Positions 10,681 through 19,490 of a stretch of DNA of 64,000 bases are shown in pieces (positions within the stretch are counted from its first letter, which is position 1; every line of letters begins with the position of its first letter). The notes under the pieces were generated by a model that was given only the letters and a program-made list of their open reading frames with translations, ran no database searches and was not told where the DNA came from. The stretch lies in assembly GCF_900112375.1 (NCBI RefSeq), contig NZ_FOLS01000004.1:186001-250000 (forward strand), given 5' to 3'. The translations under genes were made by a program, and so were the position numbers. Source of the stretch: Pseudomonas citronellolis. Lineage in GTDB: Bacteria > Pseudomonadota > Gammaproteobacteria > Pseudomonadales > Pseudomonadaceae.

Positions 10681-11979
10681 CTACAGGCTCTTCTCGAACA
10701 CCTGCGAATTGCGCTGGTAGTTGTACAGCGACGCCCGCGCCGCCGGCAGGCGTTCGACGCTGCTGGGCTGGAAGCCGCGTTCGCGGAACCAGTGGGCGGT
10801 GCGGGTGGTGAGCACGTAGAGGGTCTTCACGCCCAGGGCCCGGGCGCGCTTCTCGATGCGTTCCAGCAACTGGTCGCCGCGCCCGCCGTGGCGGTATTCC
10901 GGGTTCACCGCCAGGCAGGCCAGCTCGGCGGCGTCGGAATCGGCGATCGGGTACAGCGCCGCGCAGGCGATGATCAGCCCCTCGCGCTCGACGATGCTGA
11001 ACTGCTCGATCTCGCGCTCCAGCACCTCGCGCGAACGGCGCACCAGGATGCCCTGCTCTTCCAGCGGGCGGATCAGCTCCAGCAGGCCGCCGACGTCCTC
11101 GATGCCCGCCTCGCGCAGTTGCTCGAACTGCTCCTGGGCCACCAGGGTGCCGTTGCCGGTGCGGGTGAACAGCTCGCTGAGCAGCGCGCCATCCTCGGTA
11201 TAGCTGACGATGTGGCTGCGCCGCACCCCGGCGCGGCAGGCCTGGGCGGCGGCGTCGAGCAGTTCGGCCTGGTAGCTGTTGCCCAGGCGCTGCAGGTGCG
11301 TCGGCACCTGTTGCGGGCGCAGTTCGCGGACCAGCTTGCCGTCCTCGTCGAGCAGGCCGCGCTCGCCGCCGAACAGGATCAGCTTGTCGGCGTCCAGCTC
11401 GATGGCCGCGCGCATGGCCACGTCCTCGCAGGCGAGGTTGAAGATTTCCCCGGTGGGCGAGTAGCCCAGCGGCGAGAGCAGCACGATGGAGCGCTCGTCG
11501 AGCAGGCGGCCGATGCCCTTGCGGTCGATGCGCCGCACCTCGCCGGTGTGGTGGTAGTCGATGCCCTCGACCACGCCGATCGGCCGCGCCGTGACCAGGT
11601 TGCCCGCCGCCACGCGCAGGCGCGCGCCCTGCATGGGCGAGGCGGCCATGTCCATGGACAGCCGCGCCTCGATGGCGATGCGCAGGCTGCCCACGGCGTC
11701 GATCACACATTCCAGGGTGGGCGCGTCGGTCACCCGCAGGTCGCGGTGGAAGCGCGGCGCCAGGCCGCGCTGGGCCAGGCGCGCCTCGATCTGCGGGCGC
11801 GAGCCGTGGACCAGCACCAGGCGCACGCCCAGGCTGTGCAGCAGCACCAGGTCATGGACGATGTTGCCGAAGTTCGGGTCTTCCACGCCCTCGCCGGGCA
11901 GCATGACCACGAAGGTGCAGTCCCGGTGGGCGTTGATGTAGGGAGAAGCGTGACGTAACCAGGTGACGTAGTCTTGCAT
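10681..11979 (-). CDS. argA: Amino-acid N-acetyltransferase ArgA
   Basis: 432 residues. Two domains: an amino-acid-kinase-like arginine-sensing domain (residues about 10-285, LVLLHSLGVRLVLVHGSRPQIEARL) and a C-terminal GNAT acetyltransferase (AELACLAVNPEYRHGGRGDQLLERIE, the acetyl-CoA P-loop). It makes N-acetylglutamate from glutamate and acetyl-CoA, opening arginine biosynthesis; in Pseudomonas it mainly replenishes a cyclic acetyl pathway. I chose MQDYVTWLRHASPYINAH (ATG 11979); the longer frame adds 19 residues absent from PAO1 ArgA. Downstream of argE on the same strand. Confidence 0.95.
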   Translation of the reverse strand: MQDYVTWLRHASPYINAHRDCTFVVMLPGEGVEDPNFGNIVHDLVLLHSLGVRLVLVHGSRPQIEARLAQRGLAPRFHRDLRVTDAPTLECVIDAVGSLRIAIEARLSMDMAASPMQGARLRVAAGNLVTARPIGVVEGIDYHHTGEVRRIDRKGIGRLLDERSIVLLSPLGYSPTGEIFNLACEDVAMRAAIELDADKLILFGGERGLLDEDGKLVRELRPQQVPTHLQRLGNSYQAELLDAAAQACRAGVRRSHIVSYTEDGALLSELFTRTGNGTLVAQEQFEQLREAGIEDVGGLLELIRPLEEQGILVRRSREVLEREIEQFSIVEREGLIIACAALYPIADSDAAELACLAVNPEYRHGGRGDQLLERIEKRARALGVKTLYVLTTRTAHWFRERGFQPSSVERLPAARASLYNYQRNSQVFEKSL

Positions 11980-12101
11980 TGTCCAGATGGCCTGTGAGCG
12001 GGCGATGAAGGGTTGTCGAGTGCGAATGGCCGGCAAGGGCGGCGGGAGCGGCGGTTATCGTCGTCGCATGCACATCGACGGGTTTCTCCTCTTCAGGGCG
12101 G

Positions 12102-13241
12102 TTACAGGCAGTAATGCTGGATCAAGCCGCGCAGCAGTTCCACGGTCGGCGGGATGCGAGCGAGTTCCAGATGTTCGTCCGGCTGGTGGGCGCAGGCGAT
12201 GTCGCCGGGGCCCAGGACCAGAGTCTGGCAACCAAGCTGCTGAAGATACGGTGCTTCGGTGCCAAAGGCTACCGCTTCCGCCGAATGCCCGCTGAGGCGC
12301 TCGGCCAGGCGCACCAGCTCGCTGTCCGCGGCCTGCTCGAAGGGCGGCACGGCGGGGAACAGCGGCTGGTAGTCCAGGCGCACCGCGAAGCGCTCGGCCA
12401 GGGGCCGCAGGCGCTCGCCGATGGCCCGGCGCAGGGCCTGCGGGTCCATCCCCGGCAGCGGCCGCAGGTCGAACTCCAGGGCGCACTGGCCACAGATGCG
12501 GTTGGGGTTGTCGCCGCCGTGGATGCAGCCCAGGTTCAGCGTCGGCTGCGGTACGCCGAACTGCGGGTTGTTGAATTCCTTCTGCCACTGCGCGCGCAGC
12601 GCCAGCAGCTCGCCGATGGCCGCGTGCATGGCCTCCAGGGCGCTGTGGCCGAGGCTCGGGTCGGAGGAATGGCCGCTCTGCCCGAGGATGTCGATGCGCT
12701 CCATCATCACCCCCTTGTGCAGGCGGATCGGCCGCAGCCCGGTGGGCTCGCCGATCACCGCGGCGCGCGCCAGGGGCCGGCCGGCTTCGGCCAGAGCGCG
12801 GGCGCCGGCCATGGAGCTTTCCTCGTCGCAGGTGGCGAGGATCAGCAGCGGCTGGCGCAGGGGCTTCTCCAGCAGCGGCAGCAACGCCTCGATGGCGATG
12901 GCGAAGAAGCCCTTCATGTCGCAGCTGCCCAGGCCGTACCAGCGGCCGTCGCGCTCGTCCAGGCGCAGCGGGTCGCTTTTCCACAGCGACTCGTCGTAGG
13001 GCACGGTGTCGGTGTGCCCGGCCAGCACCAGGCCGCCAGGGCCGCTGCCCAGGCTCGCCAGCAGGTTGAACTTGCCCGGGGCGATCTCCTGCAGTTCACA
13101 GGCGAAACCCAGGTCGCCCAGCCAGGTGGCCAGCAGCTCCACCACCGGGCGGTTGGACTGGTCCAGGGCGGGCTGGGTACAGCTCACCGACGGCAGGGCG
13201 AGCAACTGGGCGAAACGGTCTTTCAGGCTCGGCAGGGGCAT
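12102..13241 (-). CDS. argE: Acetylornithine deacetylase ArgE
   Basis: 379 residues, M20 zinc peptidase family. Removes acetate from N2-acetylornithine. Metal-site motifs: LVLAGHTDTVPYDESLW, GLGSCDMKGFFA, LATCDEESSMAGARAL (catalytic Glu-Glu) and the dimerisation lid SGHSSDPSLGHSALEAM. It precedes argA by 122 bases on the same strand, so the two arginine genes may be cotranscribed. I chose MPLPSLKDRFAQLL (ATG 13241) to match the family; an ATG 30 bases upstream is in frame. Divergent from the CYTH/CHAD gene. Confidence 0.94.
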   Translation of the reverse strand: MPLPSLKDRFAQLLALPSVSCTQPALDQSNRPVVELLATWLGDLGFACELQEIAPGKFNLLASLGSGPGGLVLAGHTDTVPYDESLWKSDPLRLDERDGRWYGLGSCDMKGFFAIAIEALLPLLEKPLRQPLLILATCDEESSMAGARALAEAGRPLARAAVIGEPTGLRPIRLHKGVMMERIDILGQSGHSSDPSLGHSALEAMHAAIGELLALRAQWQKEFNNPQFGVPQPTLNLGCIHGGDNPNRICGQCALEFDLRPLPGMDPQALRRAIGERLRPLAERFAVRLDYQPLFPAVPPFEQAADSELVRLAERLSGHSAEAVAFGTEAPYLQQLGCQTLVLGPGDIACAHQPDEHLELARIPPTVELLRGLIQHYCL

Positions 13242-13415
13242 GGGCGTCTCCGGAAGCGTTGTGCCCATCATGGCCCAGGATGGCCGTCAGTTGAACCGCC
13301 ATCCTTCGCCGGAACAGCGCCGACGGGGTGCTGTCCTGTACACTAACGGGCTTCGACGAACGCCCCCGCGCCAGGCCCTGCGGGCCCGTCTACCCTTTCC
13401 TTCCCGGACTCCGCC

Positions 13416-14777
13416 ATGCAGAAAGAAACCGAAATCAAGCTGCGCGCCAGCCGCGAGACCCTCGAGGCGCTGCGCGACCACCCGCTGCTGAAGAAGCGCA
13501 ACAAGTCCGGCTGGCAGCAGAGCGAGCTGTACAACCAGTACTACGACACCCCCGGCCGCGACCTGGCCCGGGCCAAGGTCGCGCTGCGCCTGCGCCGCGA
13601 CGGCGAGCAGTACATTCAGACGCTGAAGAGCCGCGGCCACAGCGTCGCCGGGCTGTCCGAGCGCAACGAGTGGGACTGGTACCTGGACAAGCCCGAGCTG
13701 GACCTGGGCAAGCTCGACGACAGCTGCTGGCCGGCGGCCCTGGCCGACCTCGACAAGCAGCAGCTGCAGCCGATCTTCAGCACCGATTTCACCCGCCAGC
13801 GCGCCGAGATCGCCTGGGGCCGCGGCAAGACCAAGGTGGCGATCGAAGCCGCCCTCGACCTGGGCAAGGTCGTCGCCGACCAGCAGGAAGAGGAAATCTG
13901 CGAGCTGGAGCTGGAACTGCGCCAGGGCGAGCCCGCGGCGCTGCTGGAACTGGCCGCGGAGCTGGCCGCCGACCTGCCGCTGATGCCCTGCGACATCAGC
14001 AAGGCCGAACGCGGCTACCGGCTGTTCGACCCGGCCAGCTACACGGTGCACCCGGACACCCAGAAGCTGCTGGCGGAAACCCCGCTGGACGGCGCCTTCG
14101 CCGCCATCGCCTGGTCGCTGCTGGGCAGCAGCCAGCGCCTGGCCGAGCAGTACCGCTTCAACGGCCACTGGCGCCTGCTGCAAGAATGGCTGCAGCAGCT
14201 AGTGGACCTGCGCGCCCTGCTCGGCAGCCTCGGCCAGGCCGCGCCGCGCGCCAGCAGCCGCGAGCTGCGCACCGCGCTGGACGCGCTGATCGGCGACTGG
14301 CGCCCGCGCATCGAACAGGGCGAGGCCGACGAAACCGCGCGCCAGCAGGCGCCGGAAGCCTTCCGCGCCGAACTCGGCCAGACGCGCTGGGGCCTGTTCT
14401 CCCTGCAGGCCTCGCGCTGGCTGCTGGCCCGCGCCTGGCAGGAAGGCCGCAACGAGCGCGGCGACCGCCAGGGCGCCGCGGCCCTGGGCAAATGGCTGCC
14501 GCGCCTGCTCGCCGAGGAGGCCGAGGGCCTGCCCCTGGCCCGCGCCCAACAGCAGCCGGAACTGCTCGCCGAACAACTGCCGCGCCTGCAACGCCTGCTG
14601 GTGTGGCTGCGCCTGGCCCGCGGCGTGCTCGACCTGCCCGAGGCCGACCGCCTCTACGGCGAACTGGCCAAGCTGGAACAGGCCCTGCACCGGCGCGACA
14701 GCGCGGACCTGGATGCTCTCGCCGCCCAGGCCCATACTGTGCTGACCCTCAAGCCCTGGAAGGCGCTTTTGAAATAA
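13416..14777 (+). CDS. CYTH/CHAD-domain inorganic triphosphatase (YgiF-like)
   Basis: 453 residues. The N-terminal CYTH (triphosphate tunnel) domain opens with the ExExK metal/phosphate motif at Glu4, Glu6 and Lys8, followed by YYDTPGRDLARAKVALRLRRDGE. The C-terminal half (about 215-450) is an alpha-helical CHAD domain rich in Arg/His-containing helices, which in other proteins binds polyphosphate. E. coli YgiF is an inorganic triphosphatase, so the same reaction is expected. Matches PAO1 PA5209 in position. Confidence 0.85.
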   Translation: MQKETEIKLRASRETLEALRDHPLLKKRNKSGWQQSELYNQYYDTPGRDLARAKVALRLRRDGEQYIQTLKSRGHSVAGLSERNEWDWYLDKPELDLGKLDDSCWPAALADLDKQQLQPIFSTDFTRQRAEIAWGRGKTKVAIEAALDLGKVVADQQEEEICELELELRQGEPAALLELAAELAADLPLMPCDISKAERGYRLFDPASYTVHPDTQKLLAETPLDGAFAAIAWSLLGSSQRLAEQYRFNGHWRLLQEWLQQLVDLRALLGSLGQAAPRASSRELRTALDALIGDWRPRIEQGEADETARQQAPEAFRAELGQTRWGLFSLQASRWLLARAWQEGRNERGDRQGAAALGKWLPRLLAEEAEGLPLARAQQQPELLAEQLPRLQRLLVWLRLARGVLDLPEADRLYGELAKLEQALHRRDSADLDALAAQAHTVLTLKPWKALLK

Positions 14778-14861
14778 GCTGGGGAACCCGACGGCGCGGG
14801 CCGGACTCAGACCAGCTCCACCCGCAGCCGTCCGCGGCACACACGAACGCAGGGAGTCCGA

Positions 14862-16646
14862 ATGTCCGTCTTCGCTTCGCCCGCCCAGGATCGCTGGCTT
14901 GACCTGGCCGATATCCTCCACGAGCTGGTCGCCCAGGGCCGCGTCGCGCAGAACGACGCCGAACAGTGCCTGGCGATCCGCCGCAGCGCGGTGAAGAACC
15001 AGCAGCACCCCCTGGAATTCCTCGCCGCCCAGCAGGTGCCGGACCAGCACCGCCCCGGCCGCCACCTGGACCTCGACGCCCTGGTGCACTGGCTGGCCGA
15101 GTATTCCGGCCAGCCCTACCTGCGCATCGACCCGCTGAAGATCGACGTCGCCGCGGTCACCCCGCTGATGTCCTACGCCTTCGCCCAGCGCCACAGGATT
15201 CTCGCCGTGGCGGTGGCGCCGGACAGCGTCACCATCGCCAGCGCCCAGCCCTTCGTGCACAGCTGGGAAGGCAACCTGACCCACGTGCTCAAGCGCCCGA
15301 TCAAGCGCGTGGTGTGCAACCCGCAGGACATCCAGCGCTTCACCACCGAGTTCTACCGCCTGGCCAAGTCGGTCAGCGGCGCCTCCGCCCAGGACATGAA
15401 GACCAGCGGCGTGGGCAACTTCGAGCAGCTGCTCAACCTGGGCGCCAGCGACCAGGAGCCGGACGCCAACGACGCGCACATCGTCACCATCGTCGACTGG
15501 CTGTTCCAGTACGCCTTCCAGCAGCGCGCCAGCGACATCCACATCGAGCCGCGGCGCGAGCAGGGCACGGTGCGCTTCCGCATCGACGGCGTGCTGCACA
15601 ACGTCTACCAGTTCCCGCCGCAGGTCACCATGGCGGTGGTCAGCCGCCTGAAGTCCCTGGGCCGCATGAACGTCGCCGAGAAGCGCAAGCCCCAGGACGG
15701 CCGGGTGAAGACCAAGACCCCGGACGGCGCCGAGGTGGAACTGCGCCTGTCGACCCTGCCCACCGCCTTCGGCGAGAAGATGGTGATGCGGATCTTCGAC
15801 CCCGAGGTGCTGCTCAAGAGCTTCGACCAGCTGGGCTTCTCCCCCGAGGACCTGCGCCGCTGGCAGAGCATGACCAACCAGCCCAACGGCATCATCCTGG
15901 TCACCGGGCCCACCGGCTCGGGCAAGACCACCACCCTGTACACCACGCTCAAGCAGCTGGCCACGGACGAGGTGAACGTCTGCACCATCGAGGACCCGAT
16001 CGAGATGATCGAGCCCTCGTTCAACCAGATGCAGGTGCAGCACAACATCGACCTGACCTTCGCCAGCGGCGTGCGCGCCCTGCTGCGGCAGGACCCGGAC
16101 ATCATCATGGTCGGCGAGATCCGCGACCTGGAGACCGCCGAGATGGCCATCCAGGCGGCGCTGACCGGGCACCTGGTGCTCTCCACCCTGCACACCAACG
16201 ACTCGCCCACGGCCATCACCCGCCTGCTCGAACTGGGCGTGCCCTACTACCTGATCCGCGCCACCGTGCTCGGCGTCATGGCCCAGCGCCTGGTGCGCAC
16301 CCTGTGCCCGCACTGCAAGGCGCCGCTGGAGCTGGAGGAGAGCGACTGGCAGGAGCTGACGCGGCCGTGGAACGCCCCGCTGCCCACCGGCGCGCAGCAG
16401 GCGGTAGGCTGCCTGGAATGCCGCGACACCGGCTACCGCGGGCGCGCCGGGGTGTACGAGATCATGCTGCTGACCGACAGCCTGAAGGAACAGATCACCG
16501 CCGACACCGACCTCATCCCGCTGCGCCGCCAGGCCTTCAAGGAAGGCATGCGCAGCCTGCGCCTGTCCGGCGCGCAGAAGGTCGCCGCGGGCCTGACCAC
16601 CATCGAGGAAGTGCTGCGGGTGACGCCGCAGAGCGAGCAGAAATAG
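14862..16646 (+). CDS. GspE/PulE-family secretion-type ATPase, solitary
   Basis: 594 residues. N-terminal T2SSE-N domain, then a RecA-like hexameric ATPase with Walker A GPTGSGKTTT near residues 349-358, the Asp box CTIEDPIEMIEP, Walker B PDIIMVGEIRDLETAE and the His box TGHLVLSTLHTND. A zinc knuckle (CPHC near 481 and CLEC about 40 residues later) is retained, as in active GspE/PilB proteins. It resembles PAO1 PA5210. No pilin, secretin or inner-membrane platform gene is nearby, so its partner machine is unknown from this window. Confidence 0.85.
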   Translation: MSVFASPAQDRWLDLADILHELVAQGRVAQNDAEQCLAIRRSAVKNQQHPLEFLAAQQVPDQHRPGRHLDLDALVHWLAEYSGQPYLRIDPLKIDVAAVTPLMSYAFAQRHRILAVAVAPDSVTIASAQPFVHSWEGNLTHVLKRPIKRVVCNPQDIQRFTTEFYRLAKSVSGASAQDMKTSGVGNFEQLLNLGASDQEPDANDAHIVTIVDWLFQYAFQQRASDIHIEPRREQGTVRFRIDGVLHNVYQFPPQVTMAVVSRLKSLGRMNVAEKRKPQDGRVKTKTPDGAEVELRLSTLPTAFGEKMVMRIFDPEVLLKSFDQLGFSPEDLRRWQSMTNQPNGIILVTGPTGSGKTTTLYTTLKQLATDEVNVCTIEDPIEMIEPSFNQMQVQHNIDLTFASGVRALLRQDPDIIMVGEIRDLETAEMAIQAALTGHLVLSTLHTNDSPTAITRLLELGVPYYLIRATVLGVMAQRLVRTLCPHCKAPLELEESDWQELTRPWNAPLPTGAQQAVGCLECRDTGYRGRAGVYEIMLLTDSLKEQITADTDLIPLRRQAFKEGMRSLRLSGAQKVAAGLTTIEEVLRVTPQSEQK

Positions 16647-16767
16647 GAAATCTCCGAGTCCGATGTGCTCGCGGGATGACACGGGAAAGCGTTAGCTTTG
16701 CCCGCTTGCCCCGCCCCTCCGGGGGCCGGGCGCCACGGAAGTCCGAATCGACCAAGGAGTGCAGCAA

Positions 16768-17706
16768 ATGGAAACCGGCAGTGTCCTGATCCTCTTCGTC
16801 ATCCTCGCGGTGGCGATCGTGTTCATGGGCTTCAAGGTGGTACCCCAGGGCAACGAGTGGACGGTGGAGCGCTTCGGCCGCTACACCGGCACCCTCAAGC
16901 CGGGGCTGAACATCATCGTCCCGGTGATGGACCGCGTCGGGCAGAAGATCAACATGATGGAGCGGGTGCTGGACATCCCCCCGCAGGAAGCCATCAGCGC
17001 CGACAACGCCATCGTGCAGATCGATGCGGTGTGCTTCTACCAGGTGGTCGACGCGGCGCGCGCGGCCTACGAGGTCAGCGGCCTGGAGAACGCCATCCGC
17101 AACCTGGTGATGACCAACATCCGCACCGTGCTCGGCTCCATGGAGCTGGACCACATGCTCAGCCAGCGCGACGCCATCAACGAGCGCCTGCTGCGCACCG
17201 TCGACGAGGCCACCGCGCCCTGGGGCCTGAAGGTCACCCGCATCGAGATCAAGGACATCAGCCCGCCGGCCGACCTGGTGGAAGCCATGGCCAGCCAGAT
17301 GAAGGCCGAGCGCCTCAAGCGCGCGCAGATCCTCGATGCCGAGGGCAAGCGCGCCGCGGAAATCCTCACCGCCGAGGGCGAGAAGCAGGCGCAGATCCTC
17401 AAGGCCGAAGGCCAGCGCCAGGCCGCCTTCCTCGAGGCCGAGGCCCGCGAGCGCCAGGCCGAGGCCGAGGCGCGGGCGACCCAGGTGGTCTCCGAGGCCA
17501 TCGCCAGCGGCAACGTGCAGGCGGTGAACTACTTCGTCGCGCAGAAATACGTCGACGCCCTCGGCCAGCTGGCCGCCTCGAACAACAGCAAGATAGTGCT
17601 GATGCCGCTGGAAGCCAGCCAGGTGATAGGCGCGGTGGGCGGCATCGGCGAGATCGTCAAGGCCACCTTCGGCGATGGCGCCCCGGGCGCCAAGGGCCGG
17701 GGCTGA
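16768..17706 (+). CDS. SPFH/band-7 membrane protein (QmcA/stomatin-like)
   Basis: 312 residues. One N-terminal membrane helix ([19 protein letters not shown]), an SPFH domain ([33 protein letters not shown]) and a long charged coiled coil of heptad AEG-rich repeats near residues 180-245, then a hydrophobic C-terminal part. Such proteins build large oligomeric membrane microdomain scaffolds. ATG 16768 has AAGGAG 8 bases upstream; the GTG at 16759 is not needed. Followed after 3 bases by an NfeD protein, the standard partner. Confidence 0.9.
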   Translation: METGSVLILFVILAVAIVFMGFKVVPQGNEWTVERFGRYTGTLKPGLNIIVPVMDRVGQKINMMERVLDIPPQEAISADNAIVQIDAVCFYQVVDAARAAYEVSGLENAIRNLVMTNIRTVLGSMELDHMLSQRDAINERLLRTVDEATAPWGLKVTRIEIKDISPPADLVEAMASQMKAERLKRAQILDAEGKRAAEILTAEGEKQAQILKAEGQRQAAFLEAEARERQAEAEARATQVVSEAIASGNVQAVNYFVAQKYVDALGQLAASNNSKIVLMPLEASQVIGAVGGIGEIVKATFGDGAPGAKGRG

Positions 17707-17709
17707 GCC

Positions 17710-18156
17710 ATGTGGGGCTATCTGCAACACCTGAGCTTCTGGGACTGGCTGGCCTTCGGCACCCTGCTGCTGATCCTCGAGGTGTTCGGCGCCGGCGGCT
17801 ACCTGCTGTGGATCGGCATCGCCGCCGCGGCCACCGGGGTGCTCGCCTTCTTCGCCCCGGCCCTGGCCTGGACCTGGCAGTTCCTCGCCTTCGGCATCCT
17901 GGCGCTGCTCACCGTGGTGTTCTGGTGGCGCTACCAGCACCGCCCGGGCGCCGGCGAAGCCGCCAGCGGCCTGAACCGCCGCGGCAGCGAGCTGGTCGGA
18001 CGGCAGTTCACCCTGCACGACGCCATCATCGGCGGCCGCGGCAAGATCCGCGTCGGCGACAGCCTGTGGCTGGTCAGCGGCCCCGACCTGCCGGCCGGCG
18101 CCCAGGTGAAGGTCACCGGGCAGGATGGCGCGGTGCTGTTGGTCGAGCCAGCCTGA
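17710..18156 (+). CDS. NfeD-family membrane protein
   Basis: 148 residues. Two to three membrane helices (LLLILEVFGAGGYLLWIGIAAAATGVLAFF and FLAFGILALLTVVFWW) followed by a soluble OB-fold-like domain (ELVGRQFTLHDAIIGGRGKIRVGDSLWLV). It is the short NfeD class without a protease domain, which pairs with SPFH proteins such as the gene 3 bases upstream. The pair is thought to organise membrane-protein quality control; no substrate is implied here. Confidence 0.88.
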   Translation: MWGYLQHLSFWDWLAFGTLLLILEVFGAGGYLLWIGIAAAATGVLAFFAPALAWTWQFLAFGILALLTVVFWWRYQHRPGAGEAASGLNRRGSELVGRQFTLHDAIIGGRGKIRVGDSLWLVSGPDLPAGAQVKVTGQDGAVLLVEPA

Positions 18157-18404
18157 ACCCGTAGGCCGGCTGCGCCGAGGTGCTTTTCGTAGGATGGGTT
18201 GAGCTTGCGAAACCCATGCGGTCGTGGCGATGGGTATCGCTTCGCTCAACCCATCCTATGGGGCAACTGCTCTTCGTAGGAGCGAGCTTGCTCGCGAACA
18301 ATCCCGGCCATGACGCCGCCGGTCAATCCGTTCGCGAGCAAGCTCGCTCCTACGAGAAGCCCGTCCTCGTTCCAGCGCGATTCGCGGATGAAATCCGCTC
18401 CTAC
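18157..18404. repeat. Three repeats between NfeD gene and 2OG-oxygenase gene
   Basis: 18189-18258 is the GTAGGATGGGTT..AACCCATCCTA palindromic repeat; 18276-18353 is a REP doublet; about 18375-18404 is a single REP-type unit. The last unit overlaps the end of the oxygenase gene: the complement of its CTAC supplies that gene's TAG stop. Confidence 0.85.
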
Positions 18405-19372
18405 AATGCCTTCACCTCTTCCCCGCGGCGGTAGGCGTAGGTCGCGGCGAAGCGCGAGGTCAGCCATTCGCCGCAGGTGGTCGGCGGGTACTTCGGCGGG
18501 TTGTCGGCGTCGAAGCAGCCCGGCAGGCATTCGATGGCAGTGTCCATGTGCGGCTCGGCGAAGAACGGCATCGAATAGCGGTCCACGCCCTGGGGGCTGA
18601 TCACCCGGTGCGGGGTCGAGCGGTACCTGTCGTTGCTCCAGCGCGCCATCATGTCGCCGATGTTGACCACGAAGGTGCCCTCGATGGGCGGCGCGTCTAT
18701 CCACTGGCCCTGGCGGTTCTGCACCTGCAGGCCGCCGGCGTCGTCCTGGTACAGCAGGGTCACGCAGCCGTAGTCGGTGTGTGCGCCAGCACCCGGCTGG
18801 TCGGCGCTCTGCCGCGCCGCGGCCGGCGGGTAGTGGATCATGCGGAACACGCTGACCGGCTGCTCGAAGCGCCGGTCGAAGAAGTCTTCCTCTATCTCCA
18901 GGGCGATGGCCAGGGCGCGCAGCACTGTCTTCGCCAGCTCCAGCATGTCGGCGTAGTGCCCTTCCAGCAGCGCCTCCCAACCCGGCAGGTCCGGGTGGCG
19001 GTTGGGCCCGTAGAAGGACTTGCCGGCGACCACGTCCGGGTGGTCGGCCGGCAGGTGCAGGGCCATGTCGAAGGTTTCCTTGAAATCGCTGGGCAGAGCC
19101 GGGTCCAGCTGCTCGGTGGCGATGGCGCCGTAGCCACGGTGATTCCTGCTCTGGGTGATGTCGATCTTCAGCTTCTCGCTGGCCGGCTGGGCGAAGAAGC
19201 CGCGCGCGGCCTCCAGCAGCTCGGCGAAGCGCTGCGCCGGGATCGGATGGCCCTGGATGTAGAAGAAGCCCCATTCGCGGCAGGCGGCGTCGACCTGCCG
19301 GGCCACCTCGGCCCAGGCGGTGCTGTCGGCGGCGTAGAGCGGGGCGATGTCGATGATGGGTAGGCGGTCCAT
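18401..19372 (-). CDS. 2-oxoglutarate/Fe(II) oxygenase of the isopenicillin-N-synthase family
   Basis: 323 residues. N-terminal DIOX_N region (LPIIDIAPLYA.. REWGFFYIQGHPI) and a double-stranded beta-helix core with the iron ligands HTDYG (His, Asp) and HRVISP (His), and the 2-oxoglutarate-binding RYS motif (DRYSMPFF). Bacterial members act on small metabolites; substrate unknown. The next gene on the same strand upstream is a BMP nucleoside-binding protein, hinting at purine or nucleoside metabolism. The stop codon TAG lies inside a REP element, and near-identical 78-bp REP doublets bracket the gene (18276-18353, 19396-19473). I chose MDRLPIIDIAP (ATG 19372). Confidence 0.85.
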   Translation of the reverse strand: MDRLPIIDIAPLYAADSTAWAEVARQVDAACREWGFFYIQGHPIPAQRFAELLEAARGFFAQPASEKLKIDITQSRNHRGYGAIATEQLDPALPSDFKETFDMALHLPADHPDVVAGKSFYGPNRHPDLPGWEALLEGHYADMLELAKTVLRALAIALEIEEDFFDRRFEQPVSVFRMIHYPPAAARQSADQPGAGAHTDYGCVTLLYQDDAGGLQVQNRQGQWIDAPPIEGTFVVNIGDMMARWSNDRYRSTPHRVISPQGVDRYSMPFFAEPHMDTAIECLPGCFDADNPPKYPPTTCGEWLTSRFAATYAYRRGEEVKAL

Positions 19373-19395
19373 GGTCGGTCTCGTGCAGGCCTCTC

Positions 19396-19473
19396 GTAGG
19401 AGCGAGCTTGCTCGCGAACAATCCCGGTAATGGCGCCGCCGGTTGATCCGTTCGCGAGCAAGCTCGCTCCTAC
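19396..19473. repeat. REP doublet upstream of the oxygenase gene
   Basis: 78 bp, matching 18276-18353 in the same orientation except for about five substitutions in the spacer between the two REP arms. It separates the oxygenase start from the BMP-protein stop. Confidence 0.85.
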
Positions 19474-19490
19474 AAAAGGGGTTCACCGGG

